Origin: Rhodocyclaceae bacterium
GTDB taxonomy: Bacteria; Pseudomonadota; Gammaproteobacteria; Burkholderiales; Rhodocyclaceae
NCBI GenBank assembly: GCA_030824275.1
Contig: JAVBXY010000009.1
Span: forward strand, 1 to 64,000
DNA: 64,000 nt
Direction of reading: 5' to 3'
The position numbers and the translations under genes are program-made. Under the pieces are notes generated by a model. The model ran no database searches, had not been told where the DNA came from, and saw only the letters and a list, made by a program, of their open reading frames with translations. Below are positions 29,534-41,212 of the stretch, in pieces; within the stretch, counting starts at the first letter, position 1; every line of letters begins with the position of its first letter.

Positions 29534-30433
29534 TCAGGCTTGCCGTAGATGCTGGCGCAGCGACAGCAGGCCGCCGAGCCAGCCCAGGCCCGCCGCAGCG
29601 GCCAGCAGGAGCAGCGAGTCCGGTAGCCCTAGCGGTTGCAGGACGAGGTTTATTTCGTAGAGGCGGACCAGATCCCCAAGTGGTCCGCGCAGCCAAAGCG
29701 CTGCGGCACCGGCCAGCAGCCAGGCGACCAGGCCGCCGCCCAGGCCCAACAGGGCGCCGTAGTAGAGGAAGGGGCGCTGGATGTAACCGTCGGTGGCACC
29801 AAGCAGGCGGCTGACCTCGATCTCGGCGCGGCTGGTCAGCATCTGCATGCGGATGGTATTGAAGGTAATGGCAACGAGGCCGGTACCGAGCAGCAGGCCC
29901 AGCAGGAGCACGGCGGTACGGCCCAGCCGCAGCAAGGCATCCAGACGGCGGACCCAGGCCGAGTCAAGCTGGACATGCTCGACCTTCGGCCATTGGCGGA
30001 ATTCCGCCGCCAGCTTTTCCATGTTCTCCGGCCGGTCGTCGGTGGCGGTAATGATGAAAGCGTCGGGGAACGGGTTGGCCGGCAGGGCTTCGATGACGTC
30101 CTTCAGGCCCTGGCTAGCCTTCATGCGAGTGAGTGTTTGCTCTCGTGCAATGAACTCTGTCTTGGCAATGCCGCCGAATTTCTTGAGCCGGGCGGCGATC
30201 TCCGTGGCGGCTTTGGCATCGGCGTTCTGGGCCATGAAAATGGAGATCTGCGGGGTGCTCGATGTGGTGCCGGCGACTTGCAGGGCGTTGGCCAGCAGCA
30301 TCTGGCCGCCGGCCGGTAGCGCAAGGGCGATGCCGATGGCCAGTATCGAGAGCAGGGTATTCACCGGCGCGCCCAGCAGACGGCCTACGGCCAGGCCCGC
30401 CGCTTCGCGATGATGGGTCAGCCAGGTCTTCAT
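29534..30433 (-). CDS. ftsX: Cell division protein FtsX
   Basis: Permease-like TM pattern; follows ftsE with 4-bp overlap; EVSRLLGATDGYIQRPFLYYGALLG. Confidence 0.93.
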   Translation of the reverse strand: MKTWLTHHREAAGLAVGRLLGAPVNTLLSILAIGIALALPAGGQMLLANALQVAGTTSSTPQISIFMAQNADAKAATEIAARLKKFGGIAKTEFIAREQTLTRMKASQGLKDVIEALPANPFPDAFIITATDDRPENMEKLAAEFRQWPKVEHVQLDSAWVRRLDALLRLGRTAVLLLGLLLGTGLVAITFNTIRMQMLTSRAEIEVSRLLGATDGYIQRPFLYYGALLGLGGGLVAWLLAGAAALWLRGPLGDLVRLYEINLVLQPLGLPDSLLLLAAAAGLGWLGGLLSLRQHLRQA

Positions 30434-31074
30434 CGCAGCGTCCCGTGGTCCAGCTGGATGCGTCGGGCGCCAGGGAAGAGGCCGGCATCGTAGGTCGCGA
30501 TCAGCACGGTGACGCCGACCTGATGGAATTCGTGGAAGATGCGCGCCACGTCGGCGGCGGTTTCGGTATCGAGGTGGGCGGTGGGCTCGTCGGCCAGCAG
30601 CAGGCTGGGGCGGCAAACCACGGCACGGGCGATCGCCAGTCGTTGCTGTTCGCCGCCGGAGAGGGCGATGGGCAAGGCCTTTTCCCGCGTGCCGAGGCCC
30701 ACCTTGTCGAGGGCCGCGCGCACCCGCTGGGCGGCCTCCCGGGGCGGAAAGCCGGCGATGGACAAGGGCAACATCACATTGTCGAAGGCATTGCGGTCGA
30801 ACAGCAGCTTCTGGTCCTGGAAGACCATGCCGATGCGCCGGCGCAGGAAGGGCAGGGCCGAACGGCTCAGGCCGCCGACGTTCTGTCCGCCCACGAGCAC
30901 GGCACCGCCGGTGGGCTTCTCAATCGCTGCGATGAGTTTGAGCAGTGTCGATTTGCCGGCGCCGGAGTGGCCGCAGACCACGGCCAGCTCGCCTTCGGCG
31001 ACCTCGAAGCTGAGATGGGACAGGGCGTCGATGCCGGGCGGGTAGCGTTTGCTGACGCGGTCGAAGCGGATCAT
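30430..31074 (-). CDS. ftsE: Cell division ATP-binding protein FtsE
   Basis: MIRFDRVSKRYPPG, GHSGAGKSTLLKLI, LSGGEQQRLAIARA, LLADEPTAHLD. Confidence 0.96.
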   Translation of the reverse strand: MIRFDRVSKRYPPGIDALSHLSFEVAEGELAVVCGHSGAGKSTLLKLIAAIEKPTGGAVLVGGQNVGGLSRSALPFLRRRIGMVFQDQKLLFDRNAFDNVMLPLSIAGFPPREAAQRVRAALDKVGLGTREKALPIALSGGEQQRLAIARAVVCRPSLLLADEPTAHLDTETAADVARIFHEFHQVGVTVLIATYDAGLFPGARRIQLDHGTLR

Positions 31075-32255
31075 TGGGCAAGTCTATCCCGGTTCATCAA
31101 CTCGGCCATCAATGCTGGCAGTGATACGACGTCGGTGTCGCGGTCCAGTGGATAGCTTTCGTTGCCCGGATACACAACCCGGCGCCGTGTCGCGCCAGTG
31201 TCCGTGCAGCCAAGGTGGAAGCCTTTGCTCAAGGTGGGGGCTAGGGATCGTTTGATTTCAATGGCCCAGAGCTCGGTGGATGAGAACTCCAGGACCAGGT
31301 CAATTTCTGCACCAGCGCTGGTGCGATAGAAGCTGGCTTGAGCCCCGCTGGGAAGCAGGGCCAGCAGATTTTCCACCACCATTCCCTCCCAGGAACCGCC
31401 CTGTACTGGGTGACCGAGTAGCTCATCGCGACTGGTAATGCCCAACAGCGCGTGGGCGAGACCGCTATCCCGCACGAAGACCTTGGGCGATTTGACCAGG
31501 CGCTTGCCGATGTTTCCCGTCCATGGCGGTAGGCGACGAACCAGCAATAGATCCACCATCAAGTCGAGATAGCGAGCGACAGTCTGTCCCGAGACGCCGA
31601 GGCTGGCCGCAAGGCGTGCGGCATTGAGCATGGCCCCCTGTTCGTGAGCCAGCATGGTCCAAAAGCGACGCAGAGTCTCGGCAGGAATGCGCGGCCCGAG
31701 TTGTGGAATATCTCGTTCAAGATAGCTGCGAATGAAGGCTTGCCGCCATTCGAAGCTGGTGTGCTCATCTGCGGCAAGCTGACTGGAGGGAAAGCCGCCT
31801 CTTAGCCACAGTGTTTCAATATCCCCGGGGGGCAATTCATTGGCCAGAAATGGAGTGAGTTCAAGGTGTGCAATGCGGCCAGCAAGGGACTCGCCGCTTT
31901 GTTGCAAAAGATCAAGAGACGCCGAACCCAACAGCAGAAACTGATTGCCCGATTCCCCTGTGCGACGACGGCGGTCAATGATGCCGCGCAGGATAGGGAA
32001 CAGCCCTGGCAGTCGCTGGACTTCATCGAGTATGACCAGGCGCCCATCCTGCGCCGACAGGTAGTGCTCCGGGTCGGTTAAACGCGCGAGGTCGGCGGGA
32101 CGTTCGAGATCGAGGTAGACCGCTTTGTCGCCGAGCGCGTCTCTATGCTCCAGCGCCAGTGTGGTCTTGCCGCATTGGCGAGGGCCCAGCAGTATCACTG
32201 CGGGGAAGCGAGGGAGCAGCCAGGTCAGTCGTTGCTTAGCTATACGGCTTTTCAT
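31071..32255 (-). CDS. AAA ATPase with DUF4143 domain
   Basis: GPRQCGKTTLAL Walker A, LVILDEVQRLPGLFPILRGIIDRRR, C-terminal DUF4143-like region. Confidence 0.9.
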   Translation of the reverse strand: MKSRIAKQRLTWLLPRFPAVILLGPRQCGKTTLALEHRDALGDKAVYLDLERPADLARLTDPEHYLSAQDGRLVILDEVQRLPGLFPILRGIIDRRRRTGESGNQFLLLGSASLDLLQQSGESLAGRIAHLELTPFLANELPPGDIETLWLRGGFPSSQLAADEHTSFEWRQAFIRSYLERDIPQLGPRIPAETLRRFWTMLAHEQGAMLNAARLAASLGVSGQTVARYLDLMVDLLLVRRLPPWTGNIGKRLVKSPKVFVRDSGLAHALLGITSRDELLGHPVQGGSWEGMVVENLLALLPSGAQASFYRTSAGAEIDLVLEFSSTELWAIEIKRSLAPTLSKGFHLGCTDTGATRRRVVYPGNESYPLDRDTDVVSLPALMAELMNRDRLAQ

Positions 32256-32318
32256 CCTTGCAATTATTCCATTGAATGGAAAATTTGCAAGGTTGGATTG
32301 TGCGTTGCTTGTGCGCTA

Positions 32319-33281
<963 letters not shown>

Positions 33282-33326
33282 GGGCGATGTGGTCGGAGGC
33301 AGGAGCCGCGCTAAGATGCGCGACCC

Positions 33327-34721
33327 ATGAATTTTACCAGTCCCGTCATGAAACCGCCGATCCACGCCACCTTGCTGTTTGCCTTTGCGTTTGTCGCCGT
33401 GTCGCCAGCGCCGACTTTTGCCAATCCCTTTGAGAAGACCCTGGCCAATGGCCTGCGCGTCATCGTCAAGGAGGACCGGCGTGCGCCCAGCGCGGTGCAC
33501 ATGGTCTGGTACCGGGCTGGGGCCATGGACGAGAAGGATGGCACCTCGGGCGTCGCCCACGCCCTTGAGCACCTGATGTTCAAGGGCACGAAACATCTGG
33601 CCTCGGGCGAATTCAACAAGCGTGTGGCCGAGGCGGGCGGTCGCGACAATGCCTTCACCAGCCTCGATTACACGGCCTATTTCCAGATCGTGCCGAAGGC
33701 CGCGTTGCCGGAAATGATGAAGCTGGAAGCCGACCGCATGGCCAACCTCACGCTGACGGCCAAGGAGTTCGCTTCCGAGATCAAGGTGGTGATGGAAGAG
33801 CGCCGCCTGCGCACCGACGACAACCCGCAGGCGCAGGTCTATGAAGCCCTGCGCTCGGCTACGTTCCAGGCCCACCCCTATCGCCGGCCGATCATCGGCT
33901 GGATGGATGATCTCGAACACATGACCTGGCAGGACGCCCGTGATTGGTACCAGACCTGGTATGCGCCGAACAATGCCTATGTGGTCGTCGTCGGCGACGT
34001 CGATCACCGCGAGGTCTTCGCCCTGGCCGAGAAGACCTACGGCCGCAACAAGGCCCGTGCGCTGCCCACCCGCAAGCCGCAGAACGAGCCGGAGCAAAAA
34101 GGCATTCGCCGGGTGAGCGTAAAGGCACCGGCAAAATTGCCGTATCTCGCCATGGCCTGGAAGGTGCCGAAGCTCAAGGACGCGGAAAAGGACCGTGAGC
34201 CTTATGCCCTCGATGTACTCGCCGCGATCCTCGATGGCCACGATGCCTCGCGCTTCTCGAAGAATCTCGTGCGCGGCTCGAAGATCGCCCAGTCAGCGGG
34301 AGCCGGTTACGACGGTAGCCTGCGCGGCGAGGCCACCTTTACGCTCGACGGCCAGCCCGCCGAAGGCAAGACCATCGCCGAACTGGAAGCCGCGTTGCGC
34401 GCTGAACTCAAGCGTGTGCAGGACGAGGGCATTTCCGCCGAGGAGCTGGCGCGGGTGAAAGTTCAACTGGTCGCATCGCAGGTGTACAAGCGCGATTCGC
34501 TGATGGCCCAGGCCATGGAAATCGGTGGCGTCGAAGCCACTGGCATGCATTGGCGCCACATCGATCTGATGCTGGAGAAAGTGAAAAGCATCACCGCCGA
34601 GGACGTCCAGGCCGTGGCGAAAAAGTATTTCTCCGACGACACCTTGACCGTCGCCGTGCTCGACCCGCAACCCATCGACCTGAGCAAACCGAAGAAGCCC
34701 GCCGGGGCTGTGAGGCACTGA
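33327..34721 (+). CDS. M16 family metallopeptidase (HxxEH present)
   Basis: Signal peptide; [10 protein letters not shown] within HALEHL zinc motif; [13 protein letters not shown]. Confidence 0.93.
   Translation: MNFTSPVMKPPIHATLLFAFAFVAVSPAPTFANPFEKTLANGLRVIVKEDRRAPSAVHMVWYRAGAMDEKDGTSGVAHALEHLMFKGTKHLASGEFNKRVAEAGGRDNAFTSLDYTAYFQIVPKAALPEMMKLEADRMANLTLTAKEFASEIKVVMEERRLRTDDNPQAQVYEALRSATFQAHPYRRPIIGWMDDLEHMTWQDARDWYQTWYAPNNAYVVVVGDVDHREVFALAEKTYGRNKARALPTRKPQNEPEQKGIRRVSVKAPAKLPYLAMAWKVPKLKDAEKDREPYALDVLAAILDGHDASRFSKNLVRGSKIAQSAGAGYDGSLRGEATFTLDGQPAEGKTIAELEAALRAELKRVQDEGISAEELARVKVQLVASQVYKRDSLMAQAMEIGGVEATGMHWRHIDLMLEKVKSITAEDVQAVAKKYFSDDTLTVAVLDPQPIDLSKPKKPAGAVRH
33395..33419 (-). repeat. 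Dispersed 25-bp motif copy 6 (in M16 peptidase, end of signal peptide)
   Basis: minus strand AAAAGTCGGCGCTGG-CGAC-ACGGCG; exact. Confidence 0.95.
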
Positions 34722-36004
34722 TGCGAAAACTGATTCCGCTATTCCTGCTGGTCCCCGCCCTGGCCTGGGCCGGCGTCAAGATCGAACACTGGACCGCGCC
34801 CTCCGGCGCCCGTGTGTATTTCGTCGAAACCCGCGTCCTGCCCATTCTCGACGTGCAGATCGATTTCGCCGCCGGCGGCATCGCCGTGCCGGCGACCAAG
34901 GCAGGCCTCGCCGGCCTGACGCGTGGCCTGCTCGATGCGGGCGCTGGTGATCTCGACGAAGAGAAAATTGCCGGCAAGCTCGTCGACATCGGTGCCCGTC
35001 TTGGCGGTGGTGCCGACAGCGATCGCGCCAGCATCAGCCTGCGTACCCTGGTGTCGAAGCCGGAGCGCGATGCGGCGCTGGATCTGGTACGCGCCGTGCT
35101 GTCAGCGCCGACTTTTCCGCAGGCCGTGCTGGAGCGGGAAAAGGCCCGCAGCATCGCCAGCATCCGCGAGGCGGAAACCCGGCCCGACGCCATTGCCGCC
35201 AAGCGTTTCGCCGCTGCCATCTATCCGGGTCATCCCTATGGCGTGATGCCGACGGTGGAAAGCGTCTCCGCCATCACCCGCGACGATCTGGTGGCCTTCC
35301 ATCGCGCCCGCTATGGCGCGAAGACGGCGGTGGTGTCGATCATTGGCGACGTCTCGCGGGCCGAAGCTGAAGCCATCGCCCAGCGCCTGACCGAAGCATT
35401 GCCCGTGGGCGATGCGGCAGTCGTGCCGCCCGTTGTGCAAAAGCCAAAGAGGGAGACGATCAAGCTCGCCCATCCCGCCGCGCAGAGCCATGTGCATATC
35501 GGCCTGCCGGCGATCCGCCGTAGCGATCCCGACTACTTCCCGCTGCTGGTCGGCAACTACAGCCTGGGCGGCGGCGGCTTCGTCTCGCGCCTGATGCAGG
35601 AGGTACGCGAAAAGCGCGGCTATGCCTACAGCGTCTATTCCTACTTCGCCCCGCGCAAGCTCGAAGGCCCCTTCGAGATCGGCCTGCAAACCAAGCGCGA
35701 ACAGGTCGGCGATGCCCTCAAGGTGGTTGATCAGGTGCTGACCGAGTTCATCGCCAAGGGGCCGACGGCGAAAGAACTCGCCGCTGCCAAGAAGAACATG
35801 ATCGACGGTCAGGCCCTGCGCATGGACAGCAATGCCAAGCTGCTGGGCTATCTTTCCGCCATTGGTTTCTACGACTTGCCGCTGACCTATCTCGACGACT
35901 TCCCGGCGAAGATCAGGGCAGTGACGGTGGAGCAAGTGCGGGCTGCCTTCGCCCGCCACGTCAAGTCGGAAAACCTTATCACCGTGGTGGTCGCGGCGGA
36001 TTGA
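34721..36004 (+). CDS. M16 family peptidase-like protein (second, partner of upstream gene)
   Basis: Signal peptide; M16-like fold sequence; no HxxEH motif in the N-terminal region; overlaps upstream stop. Confidence 0.88.
   Translation: MRKLIPLFLLVPALAWAGVKIEHWTAPSGARVYFVETRVLPILDVQIDFAAGGIAVPATKAGLAGLTRGLLDAGAGDLDEEKIAGKLVDIGARLGGGADSDRASISLRTLVSKPERDAALDLVRAVLSAPTFPQAVLEREKARSIASIREAETRPDAIAAKRFAAAIYPGHPYGVMPTVESVSAITRDDLVAFHRARYGAKTAVVSIIGDVSRAEAEAIAQRLTEALPVGDAAVVPPVVQKPKRETIKLAHPAAQSHVHIGLPAIRRSDPDYFPLLVGNYSLGGGGFVSRLMQEVREKRGYAYSVYSYFAPRKLEGPFEIGLQTKREQVGDALKVVDQVLTEFIAKGPTAKELAAAKKNMIDGQALRMDSNAKLLGYLSAIGFYDLPLTYLDDFPAKIRAVTVEQVRAAFARHVKSENLITVVVAAD
35092..35116 (-). repeat. Dispersed 25-bp motif copy 7 (in second M16 gene)
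   Basis: minus strand AAAAGTCGGCGCTGA-CAGC-ACGGCG; one mismatch. Confidence 0.9.
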
Positions 36005-36066
36005 GACCGTCATCCCATTGACTCGGCCCAGCATGAACTTAGGCGCGAGCGCCGTCCAGAATTTCA

Positions 36067-36100
36067 ACTGCTATCAAAGTGATGCTATATTGATAGCAGT
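36067..36100. promoter_or_regulatory. Inverted repeat upstream of TA operon, candidate autoregulatory operator
   Basis: ACTGCTATCAA-N12-TTGATAGCAGT, perfect 11-bp arms, ends 21 bp before ATG. Confidence 0.75.
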
Positions 36101-36121
36101 CGTGACTTTTGGAGAGAGCAC

Positions 36122-36382
36122 ATGGCTGATCTGACCATACGCGGGCTTCCCGATGAGATCCATCGTTACCTGAAGCGACAGGCGGAGTTGAATCATCGTT
36201 CGATCAACCGCGAAACGATAGTGCTCATCGAGCGTGCCATGAAAGGCGACGCGACGGCCAGGCCGCGCCTGACCGCTGCGGAAGTGCTCGCCAAGGCCCG
36301 GCGCTTTGCTGATCTACCGGTCGCCGACGGGCGTCATCCCGACGAGTTGATTGGCTATGACGCAGATGGCCTGCCGGAATAG
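36122..36382 (+). CDS. FitA/VapB-type ribbon-helix-helix antitoxin
   Basis: MADLTIRGLPDEIHRYLKRQAELNHRSINRETIVLIERA. Confidence 0.88.
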   Translation: MADLTIRGLPDEIHRYLKRQAELNHRSINRETIVLIERAMKGDATARPRLTAAEVLAKARRFADLPVADGRHPDELIGYDADGLPE

Positions 36383-36385
36383 GCG

Positions 36386-36790
36386 ATGACCGCGTTGGTA
36401 GTTGATACATCTGCGCTGATCGCGGTGCTTCGGCTGGAGAATGATGCGGCCCAATATGCCGAAGTGCTGGGCGGCGCGCTGGAGTTGCGAATCGCAGCCC
36501 CTGTCTGGCTGGAAACGGCCATGGTTGCAACCGCGCGTAGCGGCGATATGGGTTACCGCGAATTGACGCGTTTCATCGACGAACTTGGGATCGAGGTCGT
36601 GCCGGTGGATCACGCGATTGCTCAAGCGGCGCTGGCTGGCTGGCGGCAATATGGCAAGGGCCGCCACCCCGCCGGGCTCAATTTTTGCGGTTGCTTTTCC
36701 TATGCCTTGGCCAAGCTGCGCAACGAGCCCCTGCTGTTCAAGGGGGAAGATTTTTCGCGGACCGACGTGATTTCGGCCCTGTCGGACTAA
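36386..36790 (+). CDS. vapC: VapC/FitB-type PIN-domain toxin
   Basis: MTALVVDTSALIAVLRLE, GKGRHPAGLNFCGCFSYALAK, PLLFKGEDF. Confidence 0.95.
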   Translation: MTALVVDTSALIAVLRLENDAAQYAEVLGGALELRIAAPVWLETAMVATARSGDMGYRELTRFIDELGIEVVPVDHAIAQAALAGWRQYGKGRHPAGLNFCGCFSYALAKLRNEPLLFKGEDFSRTDVISALSD

Positions 36791-36798
36791 GTGCGCCC

Positions 36799-38090
<1,292 letters not shown>

Positions 38091-38903
38091 TCAGCGCTGG
38101 CAATGCGGGCAATGAAATGTTGCCCGCTGCCCCTGCCGCAACTCCCGGATGGGCCGCCCGCAGACGCGGCATGGCTTTCCCGTGCGGCCATAGACGAAAT
38201 ACTGCTGCTGAAAATAGCCTGAGCTGCCATCCGACTGGATGAAGTCGCGCAGGCTGCTGCCGCCCGCCTCGATGGCGGCGGTCAGCGTTGCCTTGATCAC
38301 CGGCACCAGCCGTTCCAGTCGCTGCAATGAAATCTTGCCCGCCGGCGTACGTGGGTCGATGCGGGCGCGGAACAGGCTTTCCGACGCATAGATATTGCCG
38401 ACCCCGACCAGGCGATGGCCGTCCATCAGGGTCGGCTTGATCGGCGCTTTCAGGCCTTGTAATTGCGCCTTCAGCCAGGCGGCGGTGAAATCCGCTGTCA
38501 GCGGTTCCATGCCGAGCACCGCCATCAGCGGATGCTGCATCGGGTCGCCTTCGATCCAGCGCATGGCACCGAAGCGGCGCGGATCGCGCAAACGCAGGGC
38601 GGTGCGGCCAAACACAAGGTCAACGTGATCGTGCTTGTCTGGTGGCGTCAAGGCCGGCACCAGCCGCAGGCTGCCGGACATGCCCAAGTGGATCAGCAGG
38701 TGTCCGCTGCCGAAATCCAGCAACAGGTACTTGCCCCTGCGCGTGATCGATACCAGCCTGCGGCCGACGAATTGGCTACGTTCCTCATGGGGTAATGGAT
38801 AGCGCAGGGCCGGCACGCGAAAGTCGGCGCTGGCGAGACGGCGACCGACCAGATCGGGCGCGATGCCGCGCCGTGTGACCTCAACCTCCGGGAGTTCGGG
38901 CAT
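38091..38903 (-). CDS. mutM: Formamidopyrimidine-DNA glycosylase
   Basis: MPELPEVEVTRRGI; C-terminal CRVCGRPIRELRQGQRATFHCPHCQ zinc finger. Confidence 0.98.
   Translation of the reverse strand: MPELPEVEVTRRGIAPDLVGRRLASADFRVPALRYPLPHEERSQFVGRRLVSITRRGKYLLLDFGSGHLLIHLGMSGSLRLVPALTPPDKHDHVDLVFGRTALRLRDPRRFGAMRWIEGDPMQHPLMAVLGMEPLTADFTAAWLKAQLQGLKAPIKPTLMDGHRLVGVGNIYASESLFRARIDPRTPAGKISLQRLERLVPVIKATLTAAIEAGGSSLRDFIQSDGSSGYFQQQYFVYGRTGKPCRVCGRPIRELRQGQRATFHCPHCQR
38819..38843 (+). repeat. Dispersed 25-bp motif copy 8 (in mutM)
   Basis: GAAAGTCGGCGCTGG-CGAG-ACGGCG; one mismatch. Confidence 0.9.
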
Positions 38904-38960
38904 GCTGGATATTCCGTGAAACTGCTAACATCGTGGCATTGTATGCCCGGTGCAGCGCCC

Positions 38961-40679
38961 ATGAATTCCCGATTCCGTTCCCTCGCCCTTGCCCTGATGC
39001 TGGCCGGTGGCGGCGTGTGGGCGCAGGCTCCGCAGAGCCCTCCGGCGACTCCTCAGGATTCACCTGTGAAGCCCGTCGAACCGGAAAGCAGCCTGCCGAA
39101 ACAGGAACTGACCGGGCAGGTGCTCTACCAATTCCTGCTGGCGGAGATCGCGGCCCAGCGTGGCCAGTTTCCCCTCGCCGCCGGTGCCTATCTGGATCTC
39201 GCCAACACCACCCGCGATCCCCGTATCGCCAAGCGTGCGGCCGAGATTGCCTTCCACGCCCGCCAGTATGGCCCGGCTCTTGAAGCTGCCCGCCTGTGGC
39301 AGTCGCTGGAGCCGGATGCTGTTCAGGCGCGGCAGCTGATTTCCACGCTCTTGCTTGCATCCGGTCGCGTCGAGGAGCTTGCCGACAGCCTGTCCCGCGA
39401 CCTCGCTGCCAGTGGTCCGCAGGTCGGCGAAGCGCTGATCCGACTCATCCGTGCTTTCTCCCGTTACCCGGACAAGGCTGCCGTGCAGCGGCTTTTCGAC
39501 CGGATCACCGAGCCCTATCTGACGCTGCCGGAAGCCCATCTGGTCCGTGCCCAGGCAGCGATTGGCGTTCGTGACATGGATCGCGCCCGCAGCGAAATAG
39601 ACGAGACCCTGCGTCTCAAGCCCAGTTGGGAATTGGCGGCGCTGGTCAAGGCCGATCTGATCCCGCGCGGCGCGGCCCAGCTCGATTACCTGGCTGGCTT
39701 CCTCGCCGCTAACCCGGATGCCCGCGATGTGCGCCTGGGCTATGCTCGCAGCCTTGTCGCCGAAAAACGCTACGAAGCCTCGCGGATCGAGTTTCGTCAC
39801 CTGCTGGCGAGCAGCCCCGACAACCCCGATGTGCTCTACGCCGTCGGCATCCTGTCGCTGCAACTCAACGACGTCGCCGAAGCCGAGCAGCATCTGAAGA
39901 AGTTCGTCGCCATCGGCCGTGGCGAACTCGATGGCGCGCGTTTCTATCTCGGCCAGATCGCCGACCAGGCCGGGCGTGCGGACGAGGCCCTAGGCTGGTA
40001 TGACAAGGTCGCTGCTGGCGAACATGTCCAGCCGGCGCGGATACGCGCCGCCCAGGTGTTGATGCGTTTGGGCCGTAGCGACGAGGCTCGCGAACGGATC
40101 AGCGCCGCGCGCCAAGGCGATCCCGACGATATTCGCCTACTGCTGGTCGAAGCCCAACTGCTGCGCGATTTTGGTCGCCACGCCGACGCCTACGCCCTGC
40201 TGACGGGCGAGCTGGACAAGCAGCCGGAGCAGACCGACCTGCTCTATGAAACCGCGCTCGCCGCCGAGAAGCTTGGCTACTACGACGTACTCGAACGCCA
40301 CCTGCGCCGCCTGATGCAGCTCAAGCCCGATTCTGCTCAGGCCTACAACGCCCTGGGTTATTCCTTCGCCGACCGCAACCAGCGGCTCGACGAGGCCGCG
40401 CAATTGATCGACAAGGCTTTGTCACTGGGGCCAGATGATTTTTACATCCTCGACAGCAAGGGCTGGCTGCTGTTCCGCCAAGGCAAACTGGCCGAGGCCC
40501 TTGAGATGCTGCAAAAAGCCTTTGCGAAGAAGCCGGACCCGGAGATTGCCGCCCACGTCGGCGAAGTGCTCTGGGCTCTGGGCCGTCGCGATGACGCGCT
40601 CAAGGTCTGGCGCGAGGCGCAGAAGGGCAGCCCGACCAACGACGTGCTGGCGACGACGATCAAACGCTTCGTACCTTGA
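38961..40679 (+). CDS. Tetratricopeptide-repeat protein
   Basis: Signal peptide then repeated TPR-like units; C-term YNALGYSFADRN...LDSKGWLLFRQGKLAEALEML. Confidence 0.9.
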   Translation: MNSRFRSLALALMLAGGGVWAQAPQSPPATPQDSPVKPVEPESSLPKQELTGQVLYQFLLAEIAAQRGQFPLAAGAYLDLANTTRDPRIAKRAAEIAFHARQYGPALEAARLWQSLEPDAVQARQLISTLLLASGRVEELADSLSRDLAASGPQVGEALIRLIRAFSRYPDKAAVQRLFDRITEPYLTLPEAHLVRAQAAIGVRDMDRARSEIDETLRLKPSWELAALVKADLIPRGAAQLDYLAGFLAANPDARDVRLGYARSLVAEKRYEASRIEFRHLLASSPDNPDVLYAVGILSLQLNDVAEAEQHLKKFVAIGRGELDGARFYLGQIADQAGRADEALGWYDKVAAGEHVQPARIRAAQVLMRLGRSDEARERISAARQGDPDDIRLLLVEAQLLRDFGRHADAYALLTGELDKQPEQTDLLYETALAAEKLGYYDVLERHLRRLMQLKPDSAQAYNALGYSFADRNQRLDEAAQLIDKALSLGPDDFYILDSKGWLLFRQGKLAEALEMLQKAFAKKPDPEIAAHVGEVLWALGRRDDALKVWREAQKGSPTNDVLATTIKRFVP

Positions 40680-41212
40680 TGCGCCTGCTACTGGTCTGTA
40701 TTGCCGCGCTGTGCCTGGCGGGCTGTGCCGGGTTGTCGTCCAATGTGCCCATCGATTCCTCCGTCCAGCTCGGGCCGCCGCTGGAGCGCTTCAGCGCCGA
40801 AGGGCGCATCTCGCTGCGCCAGGGCGAGCGCCGCGATCACCTGCGCTTCCGCTGGGAACACGCGCCAGGGCGGGACAGCGTACTGCTGATGTCGCCCCTC
40901 GGCCAGGGCATGGCCGAATTGAGCCGCGATGCCGAGGGTGCCCGCCTGATCCAGCCGGGCAAACAGACGCTCGCCGCCAGCGATCTGCGCCAGTTGGCCC
41001 AGGATGTTTTCGGCACGCCGCTGCCACTGGAAGCGCTGGCCGACTGGCTGCGCGGCGCGCAACCGGCCCTGCACGGAGAGGTCGATGGCTGGCGTGTGAC
41101 CGTGAGTGACACCTCGCCGTACCGCCAGCGCCGACTTTTGCGGGTACTGGATGCGACGCGGGATGACGTGGAACTGAAACTCATCGTCGACGACTGGGAA
41201 TCCGATGACTGA
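40679..41212 (+). CDS. lolB: Outer-membrane lipoprotein LolB
   Basis: Lipobox LAGCAG; position between TPR gene and ispE; LolB-like sequence (FSAEGRISLRQGERRDHLRFRWEH). Confidence 0.88.
   Translation: MRLLLVCIAALCLAGCAGLSSNVPIDSSVQLGPPLERFSAEGRISLRQGERRDHLRFRWEHAPGRDSVLLMSPLGQGMAELSRDAEGARLIQPGKQTLAASDLRQLAQDVFGTPLPLEALADWLRGAQPALHGEVDGWRVTVSDTSPYRQRRLLRVLDATRDDVELKLIVDDWESDD
41115..41139 (-). repeat. Dispersed 25-bp motif copy 9 (in lolB)
   Basis: minus strand AAAAGTCGGCGCTGG-CGGT-ACGGCG; exact. Confidence 0.95.

Noticed and set aside
31309-31324. 16-bp palindrome GCACCAGCGCTGGTGC
   Set aside because: Single occurrence inside coding DNA; no other support for regulatory function.
33282-34241. 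N-terminal extension of the ORF containing ftsY (640 aa in track)
   Set aside because: Antisense to the M16 peptidase gene; the FtsY start is clear at [10 protein letters not shown].
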